Assembly: GCA_934249265.1 (NCBI GenBank)
Contig: CAKQKQ010000006.1
Span: 1-42,433, forward strand
Direction of reading: 5' to 3'
From: an uncultured Clostridia bacterium
Lineage (GTDB): Bacteria > Bacillota > Clostridia > Christensenellales > Borkfalkiaceae
DNA length: 42,433 bases
In this document: positions 6,557 through 15,519 of the stretch, piece by piece
Position numbering within the stretch: the stretch's first letter is position 1
Layout: the number at the start of each line of letters is the position of its first letter
Position numbers and translations under genes: made by a program
The notes under the pieces: generated by a model
Databases searched by the model: none
What the model saw: the letters and a program-made list of their open reading frames with translations, nothing else
Told to the model about the DNA's origin: nothing

Positions 6557-7732
6557 ATGAAATTTTTACACACGTCCGATTGGCATTTGGGCAAAAAATT
6601 GAATAAAAGAAGCAGACTTGACGAGCAAAAAGAAGTTTTGACCGAACTTGTCGATATTTGCGATAGAGAAAAAGTTGACGTTGTGCTTGTTGCCGGCGAT
6701 ATTTACGACACTTATTTGCCGTCAGCCGAAGCGGAAGATTTGTTTTACGATATAGTATGTAAACTTGCAAAAGACCGCGCCGTGGTAATAATAAGCGGAA
6801 ATCACGACGACGCCACGAGATTATGCGCGCCTATACCTATGGCAAAACGCCAAGGCGTGTATATTTGCGGAAGTATTTACGAGTCAAGCGGCATTACCGA
6901 TTTAAACAGAAGAATTAAACTTATCGAAAGCGGCGAGGGATATTTTGTTTTCGAGGATGAAAAAGGCGAAAAAGTGTTTATAAACGCCGTTCCTTATCCC
7001 AATGAAAGTAGGTTTAAAGAACTTGTAAACGAGGACGAAACCTACGAAAACAAGATGAAAAGGTGGCTTTCAAAGGGGTTAGAAGCGAATACTAATTCGT
7101 ATCCGGCTATACTTGTCGGTCATATTTTTATGGCGGGCAGCGTTACGTCGAATAGCGAAAGAGAAATCGATTTAGGCGGGGCGAGAGTTGTCGGTAAAGA
7201 CGTTATGCCTAATTGCGCTTATACTGCGCTCGGACATATTCATAAACGCCAAGTGATGAGTAAATCGAGAAATATAATTTACAGTGGCTCGATACTTCAA
7301 TATTCTTTTGACGAAAGCGGAAACGATAAAAGTGTGACCGTGTTTGAAATTAACGACGGAAAGTGCGAAAATATACGCGAAATCAAGTTTACTAAAGGCA
7401 AAAAACTCATTAGCCTTGAATTTTTCAGCGTAGAAGACGCGGTAAACGGCTTAAAAGAAATGGTGGATAAATATTATATCGATTTAAGTCTTAAAATCGG
7501 CAGACCCATTACCGAAAGCGAAAATAAAGAAATAATGACCGCAAACCCGAATATTGTAAATTTTAATTTGATTACCGAAGAAAAAAGCGGTGAAATCGAG
7601 GGTAAGGCGAGAGGTTTGATGGGTGATAAAGAATTGTTTGTTGAGTATTACAAGAGCAAATACGCAAAGCAGCCCGACGACGATATTGTCACGTTGTACT
7701 TAAAATTCGTAAACGAGGAGGATTTTGAATAA
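6557..7732 (+). CDS. sbcD: SbcD, nuclease subunit of SbcCD (Mre11 family)
   Basis: SbcD is the metal-dependent nuclease of the SbcCD complex, which trims DNA hairpins and blocked double-strand ends. The 391-residue protein shows the calcineurin-like phosphoesterase motifs in order: DWHLG (Asp8, His10), AGDIYD (Asp48), GNHDD (Asn82, His83), a GHIF motif near 186, and GHIHK near 226. The length is usual for the family (about 380-410). GAGGAA lies just before the ATG. The stop codon overlaps the sbcC start by one base (TAATG), the usual coupling of these two genes. Nothing suggests loss of activity. Confidence 0.97.
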   Translation: MKFLHTSDWHLGKKLNKRSRLDEQKEVLTELVDICDREKVDVVLVAGDIYDTYLPSAEAEDLFYDIVCKLAKDRAVVIISGNHDDATRLCAPIPMAKRQGVYICGSIYESSGITDLNRRIKLIESGEGYFVFEDEKGEKVFINAVPYPNESRFKELVNEDETYENKMKRWLSKGLEANTNSYPAILVGHIFMAGSVTSNSEREIDLGGARVVGKDVMPNCAYTALGHIHKRQVMSKSRNIIYSGSILQYSFDESGNDKSVTVFEINDGKCENIREIKFTKGKKLISLEFFSVEDAVNGLKEMVDKYYIDLSLKIGRPITESENKEIMTANPNIVNFNLITEEKSGEIEGKARGLMGDKELFVEYYKSKYAKQPDDDIVTLYLKFVNEEDFE

Positions 7733-10410
7733 TGAGACCCGTTAAACTTGAAATCGAAGGTGTAAAAAGTTTTACCGACAAAGTAAGTATCGATTTTGAA
7801 AAACTTTTAAGCGACGGATTATTCGGAATTTTCGGAGATACCGGCAGCGGCAAAAGTACGATTTTAGATTGTATCGTTTTGGCGTTATACGGAAAAATAG
7901 GAAAAAATCAACAAAAGACCGAATTTATAAATTCTAAACGACTTAAAGCGAGCGTTGAATTTACGTTTAAAATTACCATATATGGAGAGAGAAAAACCTA
8001 TAGAGTAAGGCGTGAATTTTCGTTGAATCAAAAGAGAGAAAGCAAAGACGTCAAGGCGTATTTATATGAAATTACAGACGACGGCACAATTCTTATCGAA
8101 GAGGGAAAGTCAAAAGTTGACGACGAAATAGAAAAAATAATCGGTATAGGCTTTGACGAATTTCAAAAATGTATCGCGCTGCCACAAGGCGAGTTTGCGT
8201 CTTTTGTAAAATCTGCCAGAGCAGAACGTCTTGCTATCGTGGGTAAACTGTTTGATTTAGAAAGGTATGGAGATAGGCTCGTAAGTAAGATTAAAAAGAA
8301 AAGAGACGAGTTAAGCGCGGAAATTTCGGGCAAAGAAGAGGCTTTAAAAAGCCTTGACGAAATCACCGAAAATGACATTTCAAAAGAAGAAAACGAGCAT
8401 GCCTTAAAAGAAAAAGAGAGTAACTTACTAAAAGAAAAACTTTTGAAAATTACAGAAATTATCGATAAAAATAAAACATTTTACGATTACGATTTACAAT
8501 TAAAAGCCAAGACGGAAAAACTAAATCAACTTGAAAAACGCAAAGATGAATACGCGAAAAAGCAAGAGGATTTACAACTGATCGAAGACGCTTTAAAGAT
8601 AAATAAAGAAATCGACGAGTATACGGCAAAGAGAAGTAGTTTAAGAGAAGATAAAAACAAACTCGACGAATTAAAGTGCGAGTACGAGCAAAACAATGTA
8701 AAATATTCCGTTGTCGCGAAAGAATACGATAATCTTGGTGTTTTGCGCGAAAAAATGAGCCAAAATACCGTTTTTATCGGCACAATAAACGGTTTATTGC
8801 CTATAATAAACGAGAAGAAACTTAATGAAATTAAGATAAAAAACTTAAAAAGCGACAAAGAAAACGACAATAAAAAATTGACCGAATATAAGGCGCGGCT
8901 CAATGATTTACTTAAACAGAAAGAAGAAAAAGAAAGCCGTTATAACGAGGTTTTCGGTAATGATAAATTTAATTATTTTGTTGACGCATTGGGTAATCAA
9001 AGATTAAAAGATTACTTGACGATACAACTTGAAAAACATCAAAATATTTTAGATAAAATCGCAAAATATGAAACTAATTCCGATTTATACGATTATACTT
9101 TTAATGCGTTAAACGAGATTATTTCGGGCTATAAAACGGCATTAAACGAGTTGAGCGAAAATGCGCAAAACGAAACGGAAAACATAGTTGAAGAATTTAA
9201 AGAATTTTTGGAAGAGAGAGACAAAGAATATAAGTCGATTTGCAAGTTGTCGGAAGATATTACTAAAATCAAATCGCAAATGGAAATTGTAAACAACGAA
9301 ATAGTTTCGTTGACTAATCAATTAGACGCACTTGTCGAGTCGGTGAATAAAGCCGAAGAACGAATCGAAAAAGAGTTGGGTAAAGAAAATCCCGAGGCGG
9401 CTAAATCGAGACTTGCAAACGAAAACGACAAATTGAAAAAGCAAGAGGAAAAAACCGAGAAAGAGTATGCCTTATTGACCGAGCAGTTAAACAAAAGCAA
9501 AGTCGACATATCGAGTTTGCTATCTAAAATCGAGACCAGCGAGAAGTTTTTAGACGATACCGAAAAATCGATAAAAGAAAAGATGGAAGGTAAGTTCGAG
9601 TGCACAGCCGACGTAAAAGCCTTTATAAAAAAATACGGCGACGGAGTTTCGCTTAAAAACGACGTTGAAAAATATTTCCTTGACCTTAACGTTTTGTCGG
9701 CTTCTGTCGATGAGTTGAAAAAGAAATTAGCAAGTAGCGATTTTTCTTTGCAAAAGTACGAAAACATGCTTGCTGAAAGCGAGCAATTGCGTGAAAATCA
9801 ACTTAAAATTGCAAACGAATTGGGAAGTTTGGCGAAAAAAATCGAAAATAATAAGAAAATTTATCAAAATAGGTGTTTAATTAACGAGATATTGTTTACA
9901 AAACGCGCGGAATTCGATAAAATAGTAGTATTATTTAATTTAGTTAAGGCGAACAAACTTATGGAGTTTGTCGCGGACGAATATTTGCAAGAAATCGCGC
10001 TCAATGCCGAGCGCACGCTTAAAAAACTCACTTGTGGCAGATACGGTCTTAAATATTCGGACAATTTCTACGTGACTGACAATTTCGACGGAGGGGTAGA
10101 ACGGTCGGTTTCGTCGCTTTCGGGCGGGGAAACTTTCCTTGTGTCGCTTTCGCTCGCGCTTTCGATGTCGCAAGAAATTTATTCAAAATCAAATAGACCC
10201 ATCGAGTTTTTCTTCCTTGACGAAGGTTTCGGTACGCTCGATAACAATTTGGTCGATACCGTTTTGGATAGTCTTGAAAAACTTAAAAACGCAAATTTCA
10301 CTATCGGTATAATTTCGCACGTGCAAGAGTTGAAGCAGCGTATAAATCGCAAAATCAACGTTATTTCGGCGACGAGAACGAGCGGTTCGCAAATAGAAAC
10401 GTCCATATAA
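7732..10410 (+). CDS. sbcC: SbcC, SMC-like ATPase subunit of SbcCD (Rad50 family), without a CxxC hook
   Basis: SbcC provides the ATP-driven clamp that positions SbcD on DNA. The 892-residue protein has Walker A GDTGSGKS (35-42), the Q-loop-region motif LPQGEFASF (about 160), two long coiled-coil arms, the ABC signature SLSGGETFLVSL near 795, and Walker B FFFLDEGFGTLD near 830. The family is usually about 1000-1130 residues, so the arms are short. At the centre, where Rad50/SbcC proteins carry a zinc-hook CxxC, I find none. The only cysteines are single residues (for example in FQKCIAL, LKCEYE, SICKLS and FECTAD). The arm tips must therefore join differently or not at all. The downstream gene at 10617 is not obviously related. 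Confidence 0.95.
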   Translation: MRPVKLEIEGVKSFTDKVSIDFEKLLSDGLFGIFGDTGSGKSTILDCIVLALYGKIGKNQQKTEFINSKRLKASVEFTFKITIYGERKTYRVRREFSLNQKRESKDVKAYLYEITDDGTILIEEGKSKVDDEIEKIIGIGFDEFQKCIALPQGEFASFVKSARAERLAIVGKLFDLERYGDRLVSKIKKKRDELSAEISGKEEALKSLDEITENDISKEENEHALKEKESNLLKEKLLKITEIIDKNKTFYDYDLQLKAKTEKLNQLEKRKDEYAKKQEDLQLIEDALKINKEIDEYTAKRSSLREDKNKLDELKCEYEQNNVKYSVVAKEYDNLGVLREKMSQNTVFIGTINGLLPIINEKKLNEIKIKNLKSDKENDNKKLTEYKARLNDLLKQKEEKESRYNEVFGNDKFNYFVDALGNQRLKDYLTIQLEKHQNILDKIAKYETNSDLYDYTFNALNEIISGYKTALNELSENAQNETENIVEEFKEFLEERDKEYKSICKLSEDITKIKSQMEIVNNEIVSLTNQLDALVESVNKAEERIEKELGKENPEAAKSRLANENDKLKKQEEKTEKEYALLTEQLNKSKVDISSLLSKIETSEKFLDDTEKSIKEKMEGKFECTADVKAFIKKYGDGVSLKNDVEKYFLDLNVLSASVDELKKKLASSDFSLQKYENMLAESEQLRENQLKIANELGSLAKKIENNKKIYQNRCLINEILFTKRAEFDKIVVLFNLVKANKLMEFVADEYLQEIALNAERTLKKLTCGRYGLKYSDNFYVTDNFDGGVERSVSSLSGGETFLVSLSLALSMSQEIYSKSNRPIEFFFLDEGFGTLDNNLVDTVLDSLEKLKNANFTIGIISHVQELKQRINRKINVISATRTSGSQIETSI

Positions 10411-10461
10411 TTTGAGTAAAACGCGTCAAATTTTAATTAAACGTATTGTGTTTAACTCAAA
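10411..10461. repeat. 12-bp inverted repeat directly after the sbcC stop codon
   Basis: TTTGAGTAAAAC (10411-10422) and GTTTAACTCAAA (10450-10461) pair with one mismatch around a 27-base loop. No T-run follows, so this is not a standard terminator. It may protect the 3' end of the sbcDC message. Confidence 0.5.
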
Positions 10462-10496
10462 AACGCAAAAACCGACCGCTTATATAGTACTGCAGA

Positions 10497-10610
10497 CAAA
10501 AAGCAAAAATAACGATAAATAAACACTAAAAAAGCAAACAATTTTAGTTGCAAAAGCAAAAACGCCGAAAAGCAAAAGACGGAAGAAAAAGCATAAAAGC
10601 AAAAACGGAG
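10497..10610 (+). other. A-rich leader with repeated AAAGCA words before the gene at 10617
   Basis: About 110 bases are very poor in T and G and contain six or seven AAGCA words, for example AAAAAGCAAAAATAA, AAAAAAGCAAACAA and CATAAAAGCAAAAACGG. An unstructured leader of this kind can act as a ribosome standby region. I see no clear promoter in it. The ribosome binding site ACGGAG follows. Confidence 0.35.
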
Positions 10611-10616
10611 TATTAA

Positions 10617-12287
10617 ATGTCATTAGTAAACGAAATATTGACGCCTATAAGTTTGTGGAGAGATTTCGATTGTTCTCTGCCGCTTAAAGAGGTAAAAACC
10701 AACAGAATATCGTACGACGGAATAGAATATTGCGACGTGTTTTTTTCGGGAAGAGAAGTCGGCGCGGGCAATAGAGTCAGGATTTTTGCAAATTTTGTAA
10801 AGCCCGAAAACAATTTCAACGGTTGCGGAATACTTTTAATCCCCGATTTGGGCGACGTTTCTTACGTCGAACTTATCAACCATTATGCAAAACTCGGCTA
10901 TGCGGTGTTGCTTGTCGATTACGAAGGGGAAAAGACGAATAAAAAAGATTACACCGTTTACCCCCAAGAAATCGCTTACGCTAATTTTTCTCAGTCGGGA
11001 AGCACTTATTATTCGGCGGAAAACGGCGCGGACAAGACTTGTTGGTACGAGTGGGTTGCCGTGTGCAAATACGCGCTTAAATATTTCGAGATAGAAGGTA
11101 TTAAAAAAGTTGGCGTTTTCGGTATAAAAAACGGTTCTGAAATCGGTTGGCAAGTATGCGCCAACGATGAAAACGTAAGTTGTTTTATCGGCGCGTTCGG
11201 GGCGGGTTGGCTCGCTTATAAAGGTTTAAACAAATACGGCGATAAAGATTTGGCGTTAAACAACGAAAGATACCGCTTTATCGCGGGTGTTGAGGCGCAG
11301 TCTTACGCTCAATATATCAAGTGTCCCGTGTTGTTTTTAACGGCGACAAATTCCAAAGAGTACGACGTGGACAGAGAAATGGACACTCTTTGCAGAATAA
11401 CGGGCAGAAATGTTTATTTGTGCGTTTCGACGGGATATCGCGAAAAACTTTGCAAAAACAGTTATTTGACCACAGCGGCGTTTTTTGATAAATTTCTCTC
11501 GAAAAAATCTGCGTTTATGCCGTCCGTACCCGAAATAACGGTCACTCAAAATAAAAGCAATTTAAAAATTAAGACGTATTTCGGTAAAGAATCGCCCGAA
11601 AGTTTCGATATATACATCAGCGAGGGCGGAAACGAGCCGTCGCAAAGGTGCTGGACGAAAATCGCGTGCGCCGACTGTGACGACGAGGACAACGAGTACG
11701 AAAATAATTATTATTTGCACGGCGGTAATTGCTACGTGTTTTATTTGGTTACGGCTAAATATAAAAACGGCATGATTTTATCGTCGATGATAGGCAATAA
11801 AAGCATTGTCAACGACGTAAACGAGATAAACCATTTAATTTATTCGAGCAGCAGAAGCGATTGCGGTTTGTTTACTCCCGCCGACTGTAAAAACACTTTG
11901 GGCGGTTTGTTTGTGAGTGTGGGCGATATCGAACAGCAAGTTGGACCTATGGATATTAAGGGCATATGCACCGATTTGGGCTTGTTTACCTTTAATATCG
12001 GCGGGAAATTTTATCCCATTAAAGAAGATTCGTTGCTTAAATTCGATATATACAACCAAAGTTTCGAGACTTTGACGGTTACGCTTTTAAGTAGTAATCA
12101 AGAAATAGGCTCGTATGAAATGACTATTGCGTTGCAGTGCGCAAACGAATGGAAAAACTTTATTCTTGATTTTAAAGATTTCAAATCTAAAGATAATTTT
12201 CCGCTTAAAAACTTCGGCGAAATTTACGCGATGAAATTAAAAGCGGACGGAAAATTTTTGATAAACAACATAATTTTGATAAATTAA
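10617..12287 (+). CDS. alpha/beta-hydrolase-fold protein, probably catalytically inactive, with a C-terminal beta-rich domain
   Basis: Residues 50-295 look like an alpha/beta hydrolase of the acetyl-xylan-esterase/dienelactone-hydrolase type. The strand GILLIPDLGD is followed by the nucleophile-elbow strand KKVGVFG, the strand CPVLFLTATN and the closing helix TTAAFFDKFL. The elbow, usually GxSxG, reads GIKNG (169-173), with Lys171 in the nucleophile place. The segment before the last helix, where the catalytic His is expected, reads TGYREKL, with Arg275. I therefore infer a pseudoenzyme. Residues 300-556 form a second, beta-rich region with no motif I recognise, possibly a carbohydrate-binding-like sandwich. 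There is no signal peptide, so it should be cytoplasmic. ACGGAG precedes the ATG. It follows sbcC by 206 bases, and its partner or substrate is unknown. Confidence 0.75.
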   Translation: MSLVNEILTPISLWRDFDCSLPLKEVKTNRISYDGIEYCDVFFSGREVGAGNRVRIFANFVKPENNFNGCGILLIPDLGDVSYVELINHYAKLGYAVLLVDYEGEKTNKKDYTVYPQEIAYANFSQSGSTYYSAENGADKTCWYEWVAVCKYALKYFEIEGIKKVGVFGIKNGSEIGWQVCANDENVSCFIGAFGAGWLAYKGLNKYGDKDLALNNERYRFIAGVEAQSYAQYIKCPVLFLTATNSKEYDVDREMDTLCRITGRNVYLCVSTGYREKLCKNSYLTTAAFFDKFLSKKSAFMPSVPEITVTQNKSNLKIKTYFGKESPESFDIYISEGGNEPSQRCWTKIACADCDDEDNEYENNYYLHGGNCYVFYLVTAKYKNGMILSSMIGNKSIVNDVNEINHLIYSSSRSDCGLFTPADCKNTLGGLFVSVGDIEQQVGPMDIKGICTDLGLFTFNIGGKFYPIKEDSLLKFDIYNQSFETLTVTLLSSNQEIGSYEMTIALQCANEWKNFILDFKDFKSKDNFPLKNFGEIYAMKLKADGKFLINNIILIN

Positions 12288-12346
12288 ACGTTGGAAAATT
12301 TTATATATCGGCTTTACATGTCGGTAAAATTTCAATGCGACATTTG

Positions 12347-12374
12347 TTGATTTTGTGCGCCCGATTTATAGATT
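12347..12374 (+). promoter_or_regulatory. weak candidate promoter for the signal peptidase operon
   Basis: TTGATT (12347-12352) and TAGATT (12369-12374) are 16 bases apart. The -10 match is poor. It would start a transcript near 12380, just before the small ORF at 12399. Confidence 0.3.
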
Positions 12375-12398
12375 TTTATATGTTTGGCGCGGGTGACT

Positions 12399-12452
12399 AT
12401 GAAAATCGACTATGAATTTAAAAAAGTATTAAAGTTGTTAAACAAAAAATAA
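12399..12452 (+). CDS. possible 17-residue leader ORF before signal peptidase
   Basis: An ATG opens a 17-codon frame encoding MKIDYEFKKVLKLLNKK. The peptide is lysine-rich and could form an amphipathic helix. GGGTGA lies a few bases before it as a weak ribosome binding site. Its stop is 13 bases before the signal peptidase start, and the AAGGAGG of that gene begins just after the stop. It may be chance in an A-rich gap. Confidence 0.2.
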   Translation: MKIDYEFKKVLKLLNKK

Positions 12453-12465
12453 AAAGGAGGAAACA

Positions 12466-13047
12466 ATGGACGAATACGATATTTATCCTAATTTGCGCGA
12501 CGGAAAACGCATGGCAAAGACGGATAAAATTGAAACGATCGTAATGACCGTGGTGATAATTTTGCTTGCGGCTTTGCTGTTTTGTAAATATTTTGTATTC
12601 GAGACGGTAATTGTTTCCGGTCCTTCGATGCAAAACACGTTACAGTCGGACGACGTTCTTTTGATTAAAAAGGGCACAGATTACGATTACGGCGATATAA
12701 TCGTGTTTGAACGCAACACGTTCGGAGATGATAATTACGACGTAATAAAAAGGGTAATAGGTTTGCCGGGGGATACGATAAAAGTTCAAGGTAAAGAGGT
12801 ATACAGAAACGGAATACTTCTCGAGGAAAAATACGCTTATTACGACGAGACAAAACTTTATAATCTCATCGACAAAGAGTGCGTTGTGGGCAAGGACGAG
12901 GTTTTTGTTATGGGCGACAACCGTTGCAACAGCGAAGACAGCAGAAGATACGGCGTAATTAAAAAGAGCGTCGTTATGGGCGTTGTGCCGAAGTTTTCGT
13001 TGAAAATCAAAGACTCGTGGTTGAATTTTATTTGTTACGTAATTTAA
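12466..13047 (+). CDS. lepB: signal peptidase I
   Basis: This membrane-bound serine protease removes signal peptides from secreted proteins, such as the one encoded at 1854. The 193-residue protein has about 22 cytoplasmic residues, one membrane helix (about 24-44), then the outer catalytic domain. The catalytic Ser54 is in SGPSMQNTL and the general-base Lys95 in DVIKRVIGLPGD. The third conserved block MGDNRCNSEDSRRYG is intact. The size and single N-terminal helix match the short SipS-type enzymes of Bacillota. AAGGAGG lies ideally before the ATG. It heads a run of same-strand genes reaching to the terminator at 17061. Confidence 0.95.
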   Translation: MDEYDIYPNLRDGKRMAKTDKIETIVMTVVIILLAALLFCKYFVFETVIVSGPSMQNTLQSDDVLLIKKGTDYDYGDIIVFERNTFGDDNYDVIKRVIGLPGDTIKVQGKEVYRNGILLEEKYAYYDETKLYNLIDKECVVGKDEVFVMGDNRCNSEDSRRYGVIKKSVVMGVVPKFSLKIKDSWLNFICYVI

Positions 13048-13085
13048 AATTTGCTACGTAATTAAAAACGCATGACAAGACTTGA

Positions 13086-13110
13086 CGGTTTTAATAAATT
13101 TTTAAAACCG
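13086..13110 (+). other. stem-loop before the membrane protein gene at 13127
   Basis: CGGTTTTAA and TTAAAACCG pair perfectly around a seven-base loop. The stem ends 16 bases before the ATG at 13127, directly upstream of its CGGAG ribosome binding site. No T-run follows, so a role in translation or mRNA processing is more likely than termination. Confidence 0.4.
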
Positions 13111-13126
13111 CTTAACGGAGAAAATT

Positions 13127-13669
13127 ATGATAAATTTATACGGCGAAAACGATTTAAGCGTAGCCGAGAAACAATATAAAAAATCGAGGAATTTGACGAT
13201 TATAATTTCGGCGGTTTATTTGGTGCTTTGCGTAATAATTTGCGTAATTTATGCAGTGCAAGACTATAAAACGCCTTTAAGAATCCCGCTATATATTTGC
13301 GTGATAATATTGACGATCGCGTATATTTCGTTCGTCGTGATGTATTACGATTTGGCGTTGAAAAAATACGGCAAATACAAAGATTTTGTAAAATACGCAA
13401 TTAAAAGCACAGCCCCCGCAAAAACCAACGTTTTTATTCGTAAAGAATACAATTCGACCGTAAAAGACGGAGTAGAGGGCGTGAGTTTGTTCTTTTTGGA
13501 ATGGTCGGAAAAAGAGCACGACTTTTTTGAAATTCAAATTTATCTCGACGTAAAAAAAGACGGCGATTATTTCAAAAAAGGCGATAAGGTAGAACATATT
13601 GAGTATTCAAATTTTCTTATTGGATACGATATCGTAAATAAACAAAATTCAGATAATTCGGAGGAATAA
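13127..13669 (+). CDS. small two-helix membrane protein of unknown function
   Basis: The 180-residue protein has a short N-terminal part, two membrane helices (about 23-44 and 53-73), and a C-terminal cytoplasmic domain of about 100 residues with alternating charged and hydrophobic residues. I recognise no family. The ribosome binding site of pepF (TCGGAGG) lies within the last codons of this gene, and the two genes are two bases apart, so translation is probably coupled. The gene sits between signal peptidase and pepF, which hints at a role in protein export or peptide turnover, but this is only context. Confidence 0.75.
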   Translation: MINLYGENDLSVAEKQYKKSRNLTIIISAVYLVLCVIICVIYAVQDYKTPLRIPLYICVIILTIAYISFVVMYYDLALKKYGKYKDFVKYAIKSTAPAKTNVFIRKEYNSTVKDGVEGVSLFFLEWSEKEHDFFEIQIYLDVKKDGDYFKKGDKVEHIEYSNFLIGYDIVNKQNSDNSEE

Positions 13670-13671
13670 AA

Positions 13672-15450
13672 ATGGCTAAAGAAAGAGAAAACGTGCCACA
13701 AAACCTTAAATGGAAAACAGAAGATATTTTTGCGACTATGCAAGATTGGGAAGACCTTTATCAAAAAGTTTCGCAAAAACTCGACTTTTCGGCATATGAA
13801 GGCAAACTTAACAACGTAGAAACCGTTTTGGAATGTTTCACAAAACTCAACGAAGTTACGCTCGATATGAATAGGTTGGGCGTTTATGCGTTTATGAAGC
13901 ACGACGAAGACACGAGAAAGTCCGAATACGTCGCTTTAAATTCCAGAATGACGACGATCGAAATTCAATTCAGCAAAAACACGTCTTATATCGTACCCGA
14001 ACTTACCGCGCTTCCCGTAAAGAAGTTGGAAGAATTCGTAAACGACGAAAGACTTAAAGATTACGATTATACGTTGAAGGGAATAATCAAACAAAAACCG
14101 CACGTCTTAAGCAGAGAAACCGAAGAAATACTCGCGCAAGGCGGAAAGGTTTTCGACGGGTTTAGACAAGTGTTCGTCATGCTTGACAATGCGGATTTCC
14201 CGTATCCCGAAATTACGGTAAACGGCGAAAAAGTGCGCCTTACACACGGAACTTACGGCGTATTGCTTCAGTCTAAAGATAGAAACGTAAGGAAAAAGGC
14301 TTTCCAAGCGTATTACAAGGCATATATCGGACTTATCAACACGCTTACGGCAACTTACGTGGGCAACGTCGATAAAGACGTATTTATTTCGAGAGCGAGA
14401 AAATACGGCAGTTCTTTGGAAATGGCTATGGACAACGAGGACGTCAGCCCCAAGGTTTATAAAAACTTGCTTAAATCGGTAAACAAAAACTTGCCGTTGC
14501 TTCATAGATACGTAAGAGACAGAAAGAAAATTCTCGGCGTAAATACTTTGCATATGTACGATATTTACACTCCGCTTGTAGAAAATGCGGAAATATCCGT
14601 CGATTATGAAGAGGCGTTTAAAATCGTAAAGAAAGGTCTTGCGCCGCTCGGTGAAAGATATCAAAACTTACTTCAAGAAGCGCACGACAACGGCTGGATA
14701 GACGTTGAAGAAACCGAAGGAAAGAGAAGCGGTGCATACAGCATAAGCGTATACGGCTTGTCGCACCCGTACGTACTTTTGAATTATCAAAAGACCACTA
14801 ACGAAGTGTTTACGATCGCTCACGAACTCGGACACGCTATGCACTCTTATCACAGCGAAAGAAATCAACCGCAAGAAAAAGCGGACTACAAAATTTTCGT
14901 TGCGGAAGTAGCAAGCACGGTAAACGAAGTTTTGCTTGTAAAATATCTTCTTAAAAACACGCAAGACAAAAAACTTAAAAAATATCTTCTTTCTTATTAT
15001 CTCGACACGCTTAAAGGTACGCTTTTCAGACAAACGCAGTTTGCAGAGTTTGAATATATCGCGCACGACATGGCTGAAAAGGGTATTCCTTTGACTAAAG
15101 ATTCGTTAAACGACGAATATTTAAAACTCAACAAAAAATATTACGGCAGATCGGTTGTATCCGATCCCGAAATTGCGTACGAATGGGCAAGAATTCCGCA
15201 TTTCTACAGAGGTTTTTACGTTTACAAGTACGCAACAGGTATAATCAGCGCGGTTTCTATAGCCGAGAGAATTTACAACGAGGGCGAAACGGCGGTAAAA
15301 GATTATTTCAAATTCTTGTCTTCGGGAGGCAGCGATAGTCCCGTAGAACTTTTGAAGTTGGCCGGCGTCGATTTGATGAAGACGGACGCGTTCGATTTGT
15401 GTATGCAGTCGTTTAAAAATGCGCTTGACGAATTTGAAAGTATAGAATAA
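13672..15450 (+). CDS. pepF: oligoendopeptidase F (M3B family)
   Basis: This cytoplasmic zinc peptidase cuts short peptides of about 7-17 residues. The 592-residue protein has the PepF N-terminal helical region and the catalytic motif TIAHELGHAMHS. His384 and His388 are the zinc ligands and Glu385 is the catalytic acid. The third ligand is expected in the following EVASTVNE block (Glu about 408-412). The family is about 600 residues, so the gene is full length. GGAGG overlaps the end of the previous gene. DnaB follows after 69 bases with no terminator between, so the genes may be co-transcribed. Processing of cleaved signal peptides would fit the neighbourhood but is not shown. Confidence 0.96.
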   Translation: MAKERENVPQNLKWKTEDIFATMQDWEDLYQKVSQKLDFSAYEGKLNNVETVLECFTKLNEVTLDMNRLGVYAFMKHDEDTRKSEYVALNSRMTTIEIQFSKNTSYIVPELTALPVKKLEEFVNDERLKDYDYTLKGIIKQKPHVLSRETEEILAQGGKVFDGFRQVFVMLDNADFPYPEITVNGEKVRLTHGTYGVLLQSKDRNVRKKAFQAYYKAYIGLINTLTATYVGNVDKDVFISRARKYGSSLEMAMDNEDVSPKVYKNLLKSVNKNLPLLHRYVRDRKKILGVNTLHMYDIYTPLVENAEISVDYEEAFKIVKKGLAPLGERYQNLLQEAHDNGWIDVEETEGKRSGAYSISVYGLSHPYVLLNYQKTTNEVFTIAHELGHAMHSYHSERNQPQEKADYKIFVAEVASTVNEVLLVKYLLKNTQDKKLKKYLLSYYLDTLKGTLFRQTQFAEFEYIAHDMAEKGIPLTKDSLNDEYLKLNKKYYGRSVVSDPEIAYEWARIPHFYRGFYVYKYATGIISAVSIAERIYNEGETAVKDYFKFLSSGGSDSPVELLKLAGVDLMKTDAFDLCMQSFKNALDEFESIE

Positions 15451-15519
15451 AATATTAATACGCAGATAACACGCAGACGAAAAAATATTTAAAATTACCT
15501 AAAAATAAGGAAAAAACTT

